The notes: a model not told the origin generated them from the sequence alone. Shown: positions 53,189-62,460, counted from the first letter of the stretch. The stretch is 64,000 nt of DNA from CADEED01 sp036677145 (GCA_036677145.1 JAKFFF010000096.1:14181-78180); one strand, 5' to 3'. A program made the numbers and translations.

Positions 53189-53312
53189 GGGGGCGGACTG
53201 GTCCGCGGGACCCCCTGAGCGAAGAAGTAGGCCCCATTGGGGCTTTTGTTTTTTTGGACCGACGTTATTTAGGGACGTCGGCACGTTTGGGGGGCCTGCA
53301 GGGCCCTTTTTT
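53189..53312 (+). terminator. Tandem hairpins, two with T tracts, in the rimP leader
   Basis: Four structures in a row: a G/C hairpin at 53189-53215 (GCGGA/TCCGC with flanking G and C runs); GCCCC-ATT-GGGGC at 53231-53243 followed by TTTTGTTTTTTT; CCGACGT/ACGTCGG at 53259-53281; and GGGCC-TGCAG-GGCCC at 53292-53306 followed by six T. The second and fourth are intrinsic-terminator shaped. They lie between the operon promoter and the rimP ribosome site, so premature termination control of rimP-nusA-infB is likely. Confidence 0.65.
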
Positions 53313-53325
53313 GTTGGAGGGGCGA

Positions 53326-53781
53326 GTGGATACGGCTTTACATGACCGTCTCATCGCCCGATTTGAACCGGTTTTGGCCGAGCTTGGATTCGAACTCGTC
53401 GAAATCGAGTTCGTGCCGGGCCCGGGTGGTGGAACGCTGCGTATCTACATCGATCATGCCGAGGGCATCGATGTCGATGACTGCGCGGAAGTCAGCCACG
53501 TGGTGTCGGAGCTGCTGGATGCGGACGATCCGATTCCTGGCGCGTATCAGCTCGAAGTGTCGTCGCCGGGTCTCGATCGCATCCTGCGGACGCCGGAACA
53601 CTTCGCGCAATTCGTGGACAGCCGCGTGAAGGTGGAGTTGGCGGTCGCACGGGACGGACGCAAGCGATATACGGGGATGCTGCGCAGTGCGAACGGCGAC
53701 AGCATCGAGCTCGATGTGGACAACTTCTCCGTGAGCATAAAGCTCGCGGAGATCAGCAGGGCCCGGTTGGCCCCGCTGTGA
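53326..53781 (+). CDS. rimP: Ribosome maturation factor RimP
   Basis: 30S assembly factor. 151 residues (E. coli 150) with the N-terminal GFELVEIEFVPGPGGGTLRIY, the VDDCAEVSHVVSELLDADD helix and the YQLEVSSPGLDRIL signature; Sm-like C-terminal domain. GTG start at 53326 with GGAGGGG upstream. First gene of the nusA-infB operon. In E. coli tRNA-fMet precedes it directly; here the PadR operon does. Confidence 0.95.
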   Translation: MDTALHDRLIARFEPVLAELGFELVEIEFVPGPGGGTLRIYIDHAEGIDVDDCAEVSHVVSELLDADDPIPGAYQLEVSSPGLDRILRTPEHFAQFVDSRVKVELAVARDGRKRYTGMLRSANGDSIELDVDNFSVSIKLAEISRARLAPL

Positions 53782-53839
53782 CGGTAGTTAGTATTCTTAA
53801 ACTGAATGTACGGCGTTCGTTTCGAATGCCGTTTGATCA

Positions 53840-53861
53840 GGAGCCGAAGGCTCCGCGTTTT
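53840..53861 (+). terminator. Hairpin between rimP and nusA
   Basis: GGAGCC-GAA-GGCTCC followed by GCGTTTT, ending 18 bases before the nusA start. Terminator-like but with a short T run; more likely partial attenuation or processing than full termination, since nusA has no separate promoter that I can see. Confidence 0.45.
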
Positions 53862-53878
53862 GGCCGGAGGGCCATTTG

Positions 53879-55387
53879 ATGAACAAAGAAATCCTGTTGG
53901 TAGTTGACGCCGTTTCCAACGAGAAGAGCGTCGACAAGGAAATCATCTTCGGCGCCCTCGAGGCGGCGTTGGCCTCGGCTACCCGCAAGAAACACGGCGA
54001 AGAATGGGACGTGCGCGTCTCCATCAATCGCAAGACCGGCGACTACGACACTTTCCGACGCTGGAAGGTGTTCGCCGACGACTCCCGCGAAATGGAAGTG
54101 CCGCCGCGTGAGCTGCGCCTCGAGGATGCGCTCGACGTCGACAAGTCCGCGGAAGTGGGCGGTTACGTAGAGGAGCCGATGGAATCGGTGGCCTTCGGCC
54201 GCATCGCGGCCCAGCAGGCCAAGCAGGTCATCGTGCAGAAAGTGCGCGAAGCCGAGCGTTCGCAGGTGGTCGAGGCGTACAAGGATCGCGTCGGTCAGCT
54301 CGTGTCGGGCGTGGTCAAGCGCGTCGATCGCAATGGCATCTATGTCGACCTCGGCGGCAACGCCGAAGGTTTCGTGCCGCGCACCGACATGATTCCGCGC
54401 GAGATCGTGAAGAGCCAGGACCGCATCAAGGCTCTCCTGAAAGAGGTCAAGAGCGCGACCGAAACGCAGCGCGGCCCGCTGCTGTTCCTCTCGCGTACCG
54501 ACCGCGCATTCCTCATCGAGCTGTTCAAGCTCGAAGTGCCGGAAGTCGGGCAGGGACTCATCCAGATCCTGGGCGCGGCTCGCGACCCGGGCGTGCGCGC
54601 CAAGATCGCGGTCAAGAGCCTCGAGCCGCGCGTCGATCCGGTCGGCGCGTGTGTCGGCATGCGCGGTTCGCGCGTGCAGGCCGTGTCGAACGAAATCGCC
54701 GGCGAACGCGTCGATATCATTCCGCACGACGACAACGCCGCGCAGTTCGTCATCAACTCGATGTCGCCGGCCGAAGTGCTGTCGATCGTGGTCGACGAAG
54801 ACTCGCACAGCATGGATATCGCGGTGGCCGAGGACAAACTGTCGCAGGCCATCGGCCGCGGCGGCCAGAACATCCGCCTCGCGAGCCAGCTCACCGGCTG
54901 GGATCTCAACGTCATGACCGAGTCGGACGCCGAAGCGAAGAGCGAGACCGAGGCCAAGGGCCTGGTCGAAGCCTTCATGAAGCAACTCGACGTCGATGAA
55001 AACGTCGCGACCATCCTGGTCCAGGAAGGCTTCTCGACCGTGGAAGAAGTGGCCTATCTACCGCAGTCCGAACTCGCGAGCATCGAAGAGTTCGACGACG
55101 AGATGGTCAAGGAATTGCGCAATCGCGCCCGCGACGTGCTGCTCACGCAGGCGATCGCGAGCGAGGAAACTCTGGAGTCGGGCATGCCTGCCGACGATCT
55201 GCTGCTGCTCGAGGGCATGAAGCCCGATCTCGCGCTCGCGTTGGCGCGTCGCGGCGTGCGCACGCGTGAGGATCTCGCCGACCAGGCGGTCGACGATCTG
55301 CTGGACATCGAGGGTTTGACGTCCGAAGAGGCCGGCAAACTCATCATGAAGGCCCGCGAAATCTGGTTCGAAGCCGGGCGCGCCTGA
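53879..55387 (+). CDS. nusA: Transcription termination/antitermination factor NusA
   Basis: RNA polymerase-binding factor for pausing, termination and rRNA antitermination. 502 residues (E. coli 495). N-terminal polymerase-binding domain (MNKEILLVVDAVSNEKSV), S1 domain (about 135-200, VKRVDRNGIYVDLGGNAEGF), two KH domains (GACVGMRGSRVQAVSNE, AIGRGGQNIRLASQLTGWD) and two C-terminal acidic repeats with helix-hairpin-helix character. ATG 53879 is chosen over TTG 53876 by family start and the GGAGG upstream. infB follows nine bases later. Confidence 0.98.
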   Translation: MNKEILLVVDAVSNEKSVDKEIIFGALEAALASATRKKHGEEWDVRVSINRKTGDYDTFRRWKVFADDSREMEVPPRELRLEDALDVDKSAEVGGYVEEPMESVAFGRIAAQQAKQVIVQKVREAERSQVVEAYKDRVGQLVSGVVKRVDRNGIYVDLGGNAEGFVPRTDMIPREIVKSQDRIKALLKEVKSATETQRGPLLFLSRTDRAFLIELFKLEVPEVGQGLIQILGAARDPGVRAKIAVKSLEPRVDPVGACVGMRGSRVQAVSNEIAGERVDIIPHDDNAAQFVINSMSPAEVLSIVVDEDSHSMDIAVAEDKLSQAIGRGGQNIRLASQLTGWDLNVMTESDAEAKSETEAKGLVEAFMKQLDVDENVATILVQEGFSTVEEVAYLPQSELASIEEFDDEMVKELRNRARDVLLTQAIASEETLESGMPADDLLLLEGMKPDLALALARRGVRTREDLADQAVDDLLDIEGLTSEEAGKLIMKAREIWFEAGRA

Positions 55388-55396
55388 GGAGACTGA

Positions 55397-57955
55397 ATGT
55401 CAGACGTCACCGTTGCACAATTTGCGGAAGTCCTGAAGGTTCCGGTGGATCGGCTGCTCGTGCAGCTCGAATCCGCTGGAATTCAGGTTGAAGGACCGCT
55501 GGCGCTCATCAGCGACGAGGCCAAGCTCGAGCTGCTGACGCACCTGCGCCGCGCTCACGGCGCCTCCGAGCCCACCAGCAAGAGCCAGGTCGGCGTATCC
55601 GCGCCGCGCAAGATCACGCTCGCGCGCAAGACGCAGAGCGAGCTCAAGCAGGCGAGCACGCAGGGACGCGCGCGCACGGTGAACGTCGAGGTTCGCCACA
55701 AGAAGACCTACATCAAGCGCGATGTCCTGGAAGAGCAGAACAAGCAGCACCAGGACGAAGCCGAGCTCAAGCGCAAGGAACAGGAAGCCGCCGAGGTCGC
55801 CGAACGCGAGCGCCAGGAAGCCGCGCGCAAGGAAAGCGAGCGCATGGAGGCGGAGAACCGCCGCCGCATCGAAGACGAGGCCTCGCGCAAGAAGCAGGCG
55901 GAAGAACAGCGCCGCGCGCAGGAAGAAGCTCGCGCGCGCCAGGAACAGGATGCGCAGCGGCGCGCCGCGGCCGAAGTGGTCGCGCAGACCACGCCGCGCC
56001 CGGAGCAGCGTCACAAGCCCGAGAAGGCGCCGGTGGCGCCGGTCGTCGATCCTGCGAAGGACACGCGTTACGGTCGCCAGGAGCTGCACGTGGCCAGCGG
56101 CGCGAGCGCCCGCAACAAGAAGAAAAAGCGCGTCAAGGAGCGCACCGGCAGCGGCAGCGTGAGTGTCGAATCGCGCCATGCGTTCGAGATGCCCACCGCG
56201 CCGATCAAGCGCGAAGTGACCATCGGCGAAACCATCACGCCGCAGGAAATAGCGCAGAAGATGGCCGTCAAGGCAACCGAAGTCATCCGCACCATGCTCA
56301 ACATGGGCGTGATGGCGACGATCAATCAGCCGATCGATCGCGACACGGCGACGTTGGTCGTCGAAGAAATGGGCCACGTCGCGAAAGTACTCAAAGGCGA
56401 CCAGGTCGAAGAAGATCTGCAGGGCGAGAGCGCTCCCGAAACGGAAACGTCGCGTCCGCCGGTCGTCACCGTCATGGGTCACGTCGACCATGGCAAGACC
56501 TCGCTGCTCGACTACATCCGCAAGGCAAAAGTTGCCGCGGGTGAAGCGGGCGGCATCACGCAGCACATCGGCGCGTATCACGTGGAGACGCCGAAGGGCG
56601 TCATCACCTTCCTCGACACGCCCGGCCACGCGGCCTTCACCGCGATGCGCGCGCGCGGCGCCAAGGCCACCGACGTGGTGGTGCTCGTGGTCGCGGCCGA
56701 CGACGGCGTCATGCCGCAGACCATCGAAGCCATTCAGCACGCGAAGGCGGCGGGTGTCCCGATCGTCGTCGCGGTGAACAAGATCGACAAGGGCGACGCG
56801 GATCCGGATCGTGTGCGCACCGAACTGTCGAAGCATGAAGTCATCGCCGAAGAATGGGGCGGCAGCAACATGTTCGTGCAGGTGTCGGCGAAAACCGGCC
56901 AGGGCATCGACCAATTGCTCGACGCCATTCTGTTGCAGTCGGAAGTGCTCGAATTGACCGCCGCCGCGGATGGTCTCGCCACCGGCTTCGTGATCGAAGC
57001 TTCGATCGAGAAGGGCCGCGGCGCCGTCGCCACGGTGCTGGTGAAGAAGGGCACGCTCAAACTCGGAGACCCGATCATCGCGGGTCAGGAGTTCGGCCGC
57101 GTGCGCGCCATGTTCGACGAGAACGGCAAGCCGGTAACCAGCGCGGCGCCTTCCATGCCCGTACAGGTACTGGGTCTGCAGGGCACCCCGAACGCCGGCG
57201 ATGAAATCCTCGCGGTCGAGAACGAGCGCAAGGCGCGTGAAGTGGCGCTGTATCGCCAGGGCAAGTTCCGCGACGTCAAGCTCGCGAAGCAGGCCTCGAA
57301 GATGCAGGACGTGATGGGCCAGCTGGAAGAGCAGAAGATCGGCAGCATCGCCATCCTGCTCAAGACCGACGTCCAGGGCAGCGCGGAAGCCTTGCGCGAT
57401 GCGTTGAACAAGCTGTCGACCGAAGAAGTGGCGGTGAAGATCATCGCCAGCGGCGTGGGCGGCATCACGATTTCCGACGTGCAGCTGGCCGCCGCTTCGC
57501 AGGCGCGCATCATCGGCTTCAACGTGCGCGCGGATGGCGCGGCCCGCGATGCCATGAAGGATGCGGGCCTCGAGCCGCAGTACTTCAGCATCATTTACGA
57601 AGCCATCGACTACGTGAAGCAGCTGATGAGCGGACTGCTCGCGCCCGAGATCAAGGAAACCATCGTCGGCACCGCGCAGGTCCGCGAAGTGTTCCGCTCG
57701 AGCAAGTTCGGTGTCGTTGCCGGCTGCCTCGTGACCGAAGGCTCGGTCAAGCGCAACAACCCGATCCGTGTGCTGCGCGACAGCGTGGTGATCTTCGAAG
57801 GAGCGCTCGAATCGCTGCGGCGGTTCAAGGACGACGCCAACGAAGTACGCGCCGGTACCGAGTGCGGCATCGGCGTGAAGAACTACCAGGACGTACGCGT
57901 CGGCGACCAGATCGAGTGTTACGCCCGTGTCGAGGTGGCGCGCAGCATCCAATGA
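55397..57955 (+). CDS. infB: Translation initiation factor IF-2
   Basis: GTPase that places initiator fMet-tRNA on the 30S subunit. 852 residues (E. coli 890). N-terminal IF2 helical domain (MSDVTVAQFAEVLKVP), a long Lys/Glu/Arg/Ala-rich linker (about 100-250), then the G domain with G1 GHVDHGKTSLLD, switch II DTPGHAAF and NKID, and the C-terminal fMet-tRNA-binding domains ending YARVEVARSIQ. Central member of the operon. Confidence 0.98.
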   Translation: MSDVTVAQFAEVLKVPVDRLLVQLESAGIQVEGPLALISDEAKLELLTHLRRAHGASEPTSKSQVGVSAPRKITLARKTQSELKQASTQGRARTVNVEVRHKKTYIKRDVLEEQNKQHQDEAELKRKEQEAAEVAERERQEAARKESERMEAENRRRIEDEASRKKQAEEQRRAQEEARARQEQDAQRRAAAEVVAQTTPRPEQRHKPEKAPVAPVVDPAKDTRYGRQELHVASGASARNKKKKRVKERTGSGSVSVESRHAFEMPTAPIKREVTIGETITPQEIAQKMAVKATEVIRTMLNMGVMATINQPIDRDTATLVVEEMGHVAKVLKGDQVEEDLQGESAPETETSRPPVVTVMGHVDHGKTSLLDYIRKAKVAAGEAGGITQHIGAYHVETPKGVITFLDTPGHAAFTAMRARGAKATDVVVLVVAADDGVMPQTIEAIQHAKAAGVPIVVAVNKIDKGDADPDRVRTELSKHEVIAEEWGGSNMFVQVSAKTGQGIDQLLDAILLQSEVLELTAAADGLATGFVIEASIEKGRGAVATVLVKKGTLKLGDPIIAGQEFGRVRAMFDENGKPVTSAAPSMPVQVLGLQGTPNAGDEILAVENERKAREVALYRQGKFRDVKLAKQASKMQDVMGQLEEQKIGSIAILLKTDVQGSAEALRDALNKLSTEEVAVKIIASGVGGITISDVQLAAASQARIIGFNVRADGAARDAMKDAGLEPQYFSIIYEAIDYVKQLMSGLLAPEIKETIVGTAQVREVFRSSKFGVVAGCLVTEGSVKRNNPIRVLRDSVVIFEGALESLRRFKDDANEVRAGTECGIGVKNYQDVRVGDQIECYARVEVARSIQ

Positions 57956-57982
57956 CGCCGCGTTGCATGACCAGGAGCGTCC

Positions 57983-58348
57983 ATGAGTGAAAAATCGCAG
58001 CGCCTCGCCCGCATCGAAGGCGAAATGCAACGCGTGCTGTCCACGCTGGTGTCGCGCGAAGTGCGGGATCCGCGCGTCGGCAACGTGACCTTCACCGCGG
58101 TCAGCGTCGCGCCGGACATGTCGGCCGCCCGCGTCTGGTTCGTGCCCTTCGGCGACAAGAATGCGCCGGAGGCGGTTGGCGAAGGCCTGAATCGCGCCGC
58201 CGGATTCCTGCGCGGCGAGATTGGACGGGCGCTGCAGTTGCGTCACGCGCCGAGGCTCGAGTTCATCTACGACACGCAGATCGAACGGGCCGACAAACTC
58301 ACGCGCCTCATCGATGGCGCGGTGAAGTCCGACCATAGAAACGACTGA
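57983..58348 (+). CDS. rbfA: 30S ribosome-binding factor A
   Basis: Small KH-like factor for 16S maturation and cold adaptation. 121 residues with QRLARIEGEMQRVLSTLVSR, VRDPRVGNVTFTAVSV and a C-terminal RHAPRLEFIYDTQIERADKL. 27 bases after infB, 9 before truB. Confidence 0.96.
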   Translation: MSEKSQRLARIEGEMQRVLSTLVSREVRDPRVGNVTFTAVSVAPDMSAARVWFVPFGDKNAPEAVGEGLNRAAGFLRGEIGRALQLRHAPRLEFIYDTQIERADKLTRLIDGAVKSDHRND

Positions 58349-58357
58349 CCGGCGCCC

Positions 58358-59260
58358 GTGCCGACCGGCATCATCCTGCTCGACAAGCCCGCGGGCTTGA
58401 CGTCGAACGGCGCGCTGCAGCGCGTGCGCAAGGCGTGGCGCGCCGCGAGCGCGGGGCACGTGGGCACCCTGGATCCGATGGCAACGGGCATGTTGCCGTT
58501 GTGCCTGGATGAAGCCACGAAAGTGATCGCGGAAATCGAGAGTGGCGCGAAATCGTACGAATTCACGCTGACGCTGGGGCGTCGCACCGACACCGGCGAT
58601 GCCGAAGGGCGCGAAGTCGAAACGCAACCGGTTCCGGCCCTCGACGCGGCCGCCGTTGAAACCGCCATCGCTGCGTTCAGGGGTGTTCAACAGCAGGTGC
58701 CGCCGATGTATTCGGCGCTCAAGCGCGACGGACGTCCGCTGTACGAGCTGGCGCGCGAGGGCAAGGAAGTCGAACGTGCCGCGCGCACGATCGAAATCCG
58801 CCGTTTCGAGCTGGTCGCGATGCGGCCGGATGCGCTCGACCTGGCCTGCGACTGCACCAAGGGAACCTACATCCGGGTGCTCGGGGAGGACCTGGCGCGC
58901 CGGCTCGGCACCTGTGGGCACCTGACGCGTCTGCGCCGAACCTGGGTGGAGCCGTTCCGTGGCATGCCCATGGTGACCCTGGAGGAGGCGCTTGCCGGGA
59001 GCCCTTCCGGGCCGCTGCCAGAGTGGTTCCTGAAGCCGGACGCCGCGCTCGGGCATCTGGAGGCCGTATCGTTCGACCCGGCCGGGGTGCTGCAACTCCG
59101 GCATGGGCAATCCGCCCACGGAGCCGGCAATGCGACAAGAATCGGGAGCCGAGTGCGTCTGTATGGCCCCCAGCGCGATTTCCTCGGCATCGGTGAGGTT
59201 CAGCCCGATGGCCGGATGCAGCCGCGGCGCCTTTTGATGACGCCCCAATCGAATTCGTAA
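58358..59260 (+). CDS. truB: tRNA pseudouridine(55) synthase
   Basis: Makes pseudouridine 55 in the T arm of tRNAs. 300 residues with the catalytic Asp in GHVGTLDPMATGMLPL, RRTDTGDAEG, the QQVPPMYSALKRDGRPLYELAR region and the CTKGTYIRVLGEDL motif; a PUA-like C-terminus follows. GTG start at 58358 gives the family beginning TGIILLDKPAGLTSN. Confidence 0.97.
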   Translation: MPTGIILLDKPAGLTSNGALQRVRKAWRAASAGHVGTLDPMATGMLPLCLDEATKVIAEIESGAKSYEFTLTLGRRTDTGDAEGREVETQPVPALDAAAVETAIAAFRGVQQQVPPMYSALKRDGRPLYELAREGKEVERAARTIEIRRFELVAMRPDALDLACDCTKGTYIRVLGEDLARRLGTCGHLTRLRRTWVEPFRGMPMVTLEEALAGSPSGPLPEWFLKPDAALGHLEAVSFDPAGVLQLRHGQSAHGAGNATRIGSRVRLYGPQRDFLGIGEVQPDGRMQPRRLLMTPQSNS

Positions 59261-59286
59261 GCCTATGCTTCCGGAAACCTTTTCGG

Positions 59287-59292
59287 TAGAAT
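59287..59292 (+). promoter_or_regulatory. Probable -10 of rpsO
   Basis: TAGAAT followed by TCGCGCCC, again the shared -10/GC discriminator pattern, 49 bases before the rpsO start. The -35 region (TATGCT at 17 bases) is weak. Confidence 0.5.
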
Positions 59293-59341
59293 TCGCGCCC
59301 GCAAAAACAGGCAAATTTTACGTTTTGAGGAATCCAACCTG

Positions 59342-59611
59342 ATGTCTCTTGCCACTGAAAAAAAGACCGGCGTCGTCGCGCAATTCCAGCGCGCAGCCAA
59401 TGACACCGGCTCGCCGGAAGTCCAGATCGCGTTGCTCTCCGAGCGCATCAATGGACTCGGTGATCACTTCGGCGCGCACAAGCGCGACCATGCATCGCGC
59501 CGCGGGCTCGTGAAGCTCGTGAACCAGCGCCGCAAACTCCTCGACTACCTGAAGGCGACGAAGCCTGCCAAGTATCAGGAGGTCGTCGAGCGCCTGGGAC
59601 TCCGGCGCTAA
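59342..59611 (+). CDS. rpsO: 30S ribosomal protein S15
   Basis: 89 residues, the usual length. Contains TGSPEVQIALLSERINGL, HKRDHASRRGLVKLVNQRRK-type central basic helix (here HASRRGLVKLVNQRRKLLDY) and a C-terminal YQEVVERLGLRR. Binds 16S rRNA in the platform. Its own promoter and terminator flank it. Confidence 0.98.
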   Translation: MSLATEKKTGVVAQFQRAANDTGSPEVQIALLSERINGLGDHFGAHKRDHASRRGLVKLVNQRRKLLDYLKATKPAKYQEVVERLGLRR

Positions 59612-59624
59612 CACCGCAGAACTC

Positions 59625-59658
59625 AAGGCCGCGCACCAGCGCGGCCTTTTTCGTTTTT
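59625..59658 (+). terminator. Intrinsic terminator after rpsO
   Basis: Ten-base stem AAGGCCGCGC / GCGCGGCCTT with loop ACCA, followed by a T-rich run (TTTTCGTTTTT). In E. coli a leaky terminator lies at the same place between rpsO and pnp. Confidence 0.85.
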
Positions 59659-59679
59659 CTCAAGATCAATCTACGTACT

Positions 59680-59696
59680 CGGGGCGGGTTGCCCCG
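59680..59696 (+). promoter_or_regulatory. pnp leader hairpin
   Basis: CGGGGC / GCCCCG, six base pairs with loop GGGTT, ending 14 bases before the pnp GTG. E. coli pnp is autoregulated through RNase III cutting of a leader hairpin; this structure may play the same role, though it is shorter. Confidence 0.45.
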
Positions 59697-59710
59697 TTAA
59701 GGAACGAAGC

Positions 59711-61801
59711 GTGGCCGCGTTAAAGAAATCTTTTCAGTATGGACAACACTCCGTAACCATCGAAACGGGCGAGGTCGCCCGCCAGGCGTCCGCCTCGGTG
59801 GTCGTATCGATGGGCGACACCGTGGTGCTGGTCACCGCCGTCGCCGCCAAGAAGGCCGTGCCGGGCAAGGACTTCTTCCCGCTGACCGTCAACTACGTCG
59901 AGAAGACCTACGCCGCGGGCCGTATCCCCGGCGGCTTCTTCAAGCGTGAAGGCCGTCCCACTGAAAAAGAGACGCTCACGTCGCGCCTCATCGATCGCCC
60001 GATCCGCCCGCTGTTCCCGGATGGTTTCTTCAATGAAGTGCAGGTCGTCGCGCTCGTCGTGTCGATGGATCCGGATATCGACGCGGACATCCCCGCGCTG
60101 ATCGGCGCTTCCGCCGCGCTGTCGCTCGCGGGTGTTCCGTTCGCGGGCCCTATCGGCGCCGCGCGCGTCGGTTATCAGAATGGCCAGTACGTTCTGAATC
60201 CGACGCAGAAAGGTCTCAAGGAGTCACAGCTGCACCTGGTGGTCGCGGGCACTCAGAAGTCGGTGCTCATGGTCGAATCGGAAGCCTCGGGCCTTTCCGA
60301 AGAAGTGATGCTCGGCGCCGTTGTGTTCGGTCACGAGCAGATGCAGATCGCCATCAAGACCATCAACGAGATGGTTGCCGCTGTCGGCAAGCCGAAGTGG
60401 GACTGGAAGCCGAACGCCGCCAGCGCCGAACTCGATGCCGCCGTTGCCGCCAGTGCCCAGAAGGCGTTGTCGGATGCCTACCTGATCACCGAGAAGCAGG
60501 ATCGCACTGCCAAGGTCAAGGAGATCAAGGCCGCCGTGATCGCCGCGCTGTCGGAAGGTGATGCAGCCAAGTTCACCGCCGACAACGTCGACGACTCATT
60601 GTTCAAGCTCGAAAGCAACATCGTCCGTCAGCGCATCCTCAATGGTGAGCCGCGTATCGACGGCCGCGACGCGGTTACCGTGCGTCCGATCACCGTGAAG
60701 GTCGGCGTGCTGCCGCGTACTCACGGTTCGGCGCTGTTCACGCGCGGTGAGACGCAGTCGCTCGTGGTGACGACGCTCGGCACTGGCCGCGATGCGCAGA
60801 TCATCGACGCGCTCGAAGGCGAACGCCGCGAGCCGTTCATGTTCCATTACAACTTCCCTCCGTTCTCCGTCGGTGAGACGGGAATGATGGGCTCGCCGAA
60901 GCGCCGCGAAATCGGCCACGGCAACCTGGCCCGCCGCGGCATCGCGGCGATGATGCCGGACATGGAGAAATTCCCGTACGTCATCCGCATCGTCTCGGAA
61001 ATTCTCGAGTCGAACGGTTCGTCGTCGATGGCTTCGGTGTGCGGCGCCTCGTTGTCCCTGATGGACGCGGGCGTGCCGATCAAGGCACCGGTGGCCGGTG
61101 TCGCGATGGGCCTCGTGCTCGAAGGCGAGCGCTTCAAGGTTCTCACCGACATCCTGGGTGACGAAGATCACCTGGGCGACATGGACTTCAAGGTCGCCGG
61201 TTCGAAAGACGGCGTTACCGCCCTGCAGATGGACATCAAGGTCGAGGGCATTTCGCCCGAGATCATGAAGGTCGCGCTGGCGCAGGCGAAGGCCGGCCGC
61301 CTGCACATCCTCGGCGAGATGAACAAGGTCATTTCCTCCACGCGCGACAAGATGTCCGAGTGGGCGCCGTCGATCATCACGATCAAGATCGACCCGGAGA
61401 AGATTCGCGACGTCATCGGCAAGGGTGGCGCGGTCATCCGCCAGATCACCGAAGAAACCGGCACTACGATCGACATCGAGAACGACGGCACGGTCAAGAT
61501 CGCCAGCGTCTCTGGCGCCGCGGGCCGTGAAGCCCTGTCGCGCATCGAGTTGATCACGGCCGATGTCGAAGTCGGCCGCGTGTACGAAGGCAAGGTCGTC
61601 CGCCTCATGGACTTCGGCGCATTCGTCACGATCCTGCCGGGCCGCGACGGTCTCGTGCATATCTCGCAGATCAGCGAGGAGCGCGTCGAGCGCGTGGCGG
61701 ACAAACTCAAGGAAGGTGACAACGTGCGCGTGAAGGTGCTCGAAGTCGACCGCCAGGGTCGCGTGCGCCTGTCGATGCGGGACGTGCCCGCGTCTAACTA
61801 G
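59711..61801 (+). CDS. pnp: Polyribonucleotide nucleotidyltransferase (PNPase)
   Basis: Phosphorolytic 3'-5' exoribonuclease and degradosome component. 696 residues. Two RNase PH cores (first with FFKREGRPTEKETLTSRLID, second with EGERREPFMFHYNFPP and RREIGHGNLARRG), KH domain (IGKGGAVIRQITEETGTTID) and S1 domain (VYEGKVVRLMDFGAFVTILPG) ending shortly after. GTG start at 59711 preceded by AAGGAACG. Followed by a strong terminator. Confidence 0.98.
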   Translation: MAALKKSFQYGQHSVTIETGEVARQASASVVVSMGDTVVLVTAVAAKKAVPGKDFFPLTVNYVEKTYAAGRIPGGFFKREGRPTEKETLTSRLIDRPIRPLFPDGFFNEVQVVALVVSMDPDIDADIPALIGASAALSLAGVPFAGPIGAARVGYQNGQYVLNPTQKGLKESQLHLVVAGTQKSVLMVESEASGLSEEVMLGAVVFGHEQMQIAIKTINEMVAAVGKPKWDWKPNAASAELDAAVAASAQKALSDAYLITEKQDRTAKVKEIKAAVIAALSEGDAAKFTADNVDDSLFKLESNIVRQRILNGEPRIDGRDAVTVRPITVKVGVLPRTHGSALFTRGETQSLVVTTLGTGRDAQIIDALEGERREPFMFHYNFPPFSVGETGMMGSPKRREIGHGNLARRGIAAMMPDMEKFPYVIRIVSEILESNGSSSMASVCGASLSLMDAGVPIKAPVAGVAMGLVLEGERFKVLTDILGDEDHLGDMDFKVAGSKDGVTALQMDIKVEGISPEIMKVALAQAKAGRLHILGEMNKVISSTRDKMSEWAPSIITIKIDPEKIRDVIGKGGAVIRQITEETGTTIDIENDGTVKIASVSGAAGREALSRIELITADVEVGRVYEGKVVRLMDFGAFVTILPGRDGLVHISQISEERVERVADKLKEGDNVRVKVLEVDRQGRVRLSMRDVPASN

Positions 61802-61820
61802 AAATAGCGCTAACGTTCAT

Positions 61821-61854
61821 GAAAACGCCCGGCATCGCCGGGCGTTTTCATTTT
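61821..61854. terminator. Strong bidirectional-type terminator after pnp
   Basis: Perfect 13-base stem GAAAACGCCCGGC / GCCGGGCGTTTTC with loop ATC, then ATTTT on the plus side. It ends the pnp transcript and, because the stem has A and T runs on both sides, could also end the convergent zinc-ribbon transcript. Confidence 0.85.
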
Positions 61855-61890
61855 CGGCCCCCGGGATCTGTCCCAGAACTTGACTCAACT

Positions 61891-62442
61891 TCAGCTGGCT
61901 CTTTTTCTTTGCGCCAATCTCGCGAGGATTTCCTGCTTCGCATCCTGCTTCTGCAGCCACTCGGCGAACTCGGCGACGCGTTCGTAGTCCGCGCCTAACA
62001 ACTCGCGCAACCGTTGCTCTTCCATGGCCTGGCTCAAGCCGGCGCGCACCGCGTACTGCCACGCCTGCGTGAACACGCGCGTGAGTTCGCCGGCGTTCAC
62101 CAGGCCCTCGACCAGCTGCCACTCGCCCTCATCGAGCCAGACTTCCTCGCAGTGCGGGCAGTAGTCGAGGCGGTTGGTCTTTTCGCTGCTGATCCGGTAT
62201 TTGCTCATCAGCGAGCGGCACTTGGGACACTTCTTGGCGCCCGTGGAATCGGGCGGATCGGTATCCATCACGGCCGGTACGCTGTTCGCCAGCGCGCCGT
62301 GCGCCGCGTGATCGCGCCAGGCGCGATAGGCGACCAGGCTCACGAGAGTTCCGAAGCATTTCCCGCAGCTGTAGGCGGCGAGGTTTTCGGTGAGCATCGT
62401 GTGCACCAGCACAGAGTCGTCGCATTGCGGACAGAGCGCCAT
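61891..62442 (-). CDS. Zinc-ribbon (TFIIB-type zinc finger) protein
   Basis: 183 residues with two or three treble Cys pairs: CPQCDDSVLVH with CGKCFGTL near the N-terminus, and CPKCRSLMSKYRI with CPHCEEVWLDEGEW in the middle, the latter being the zf-TFIIB signature. The C-terminal ~70 residues are a charged helical region (MEEQRLRELLGADYERVAEF). ATG 62442 follows GGAGGG; a longer frame upstream overlaps the phaR terminator. Function unknown; probably a soluble zinc-binding protein. Convergent with pnp, downstream of phaR. Confidence 0.8.
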   Translation of the reverse strand: MALCPQCDDSVLVHTMLTENLAAYSCGKCFGTLVSLVAYRAWRDHAAHGALANSVPAVMDTDPPDSTGAKKCPKCRSLMSKYRISSEKTNRLDYCPHCEEVWLDEGEWQLVEGLVNAGELTRVFTQAWQYAVRAGLSQAMEEQRLRELLGADYERVAEFAEWLQKQDAKQEILARLAQRKRAS

Positions 62443-62460
62443 GTTCGATCCCTCCAGATG

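Noticed and set aside
55400..59314. Minus-strand open frame of 1304 codons opposite infB, rbfA and truB
   Set aside because: It mirrors the codon pattern of well-recognised plus-strand genes in GC-rich DNA, is rich in Arg, His and Ala, and shows no domain. Same reasoning for 29835-31655, 27119-28759, 15355-17046 and 6869-8896.
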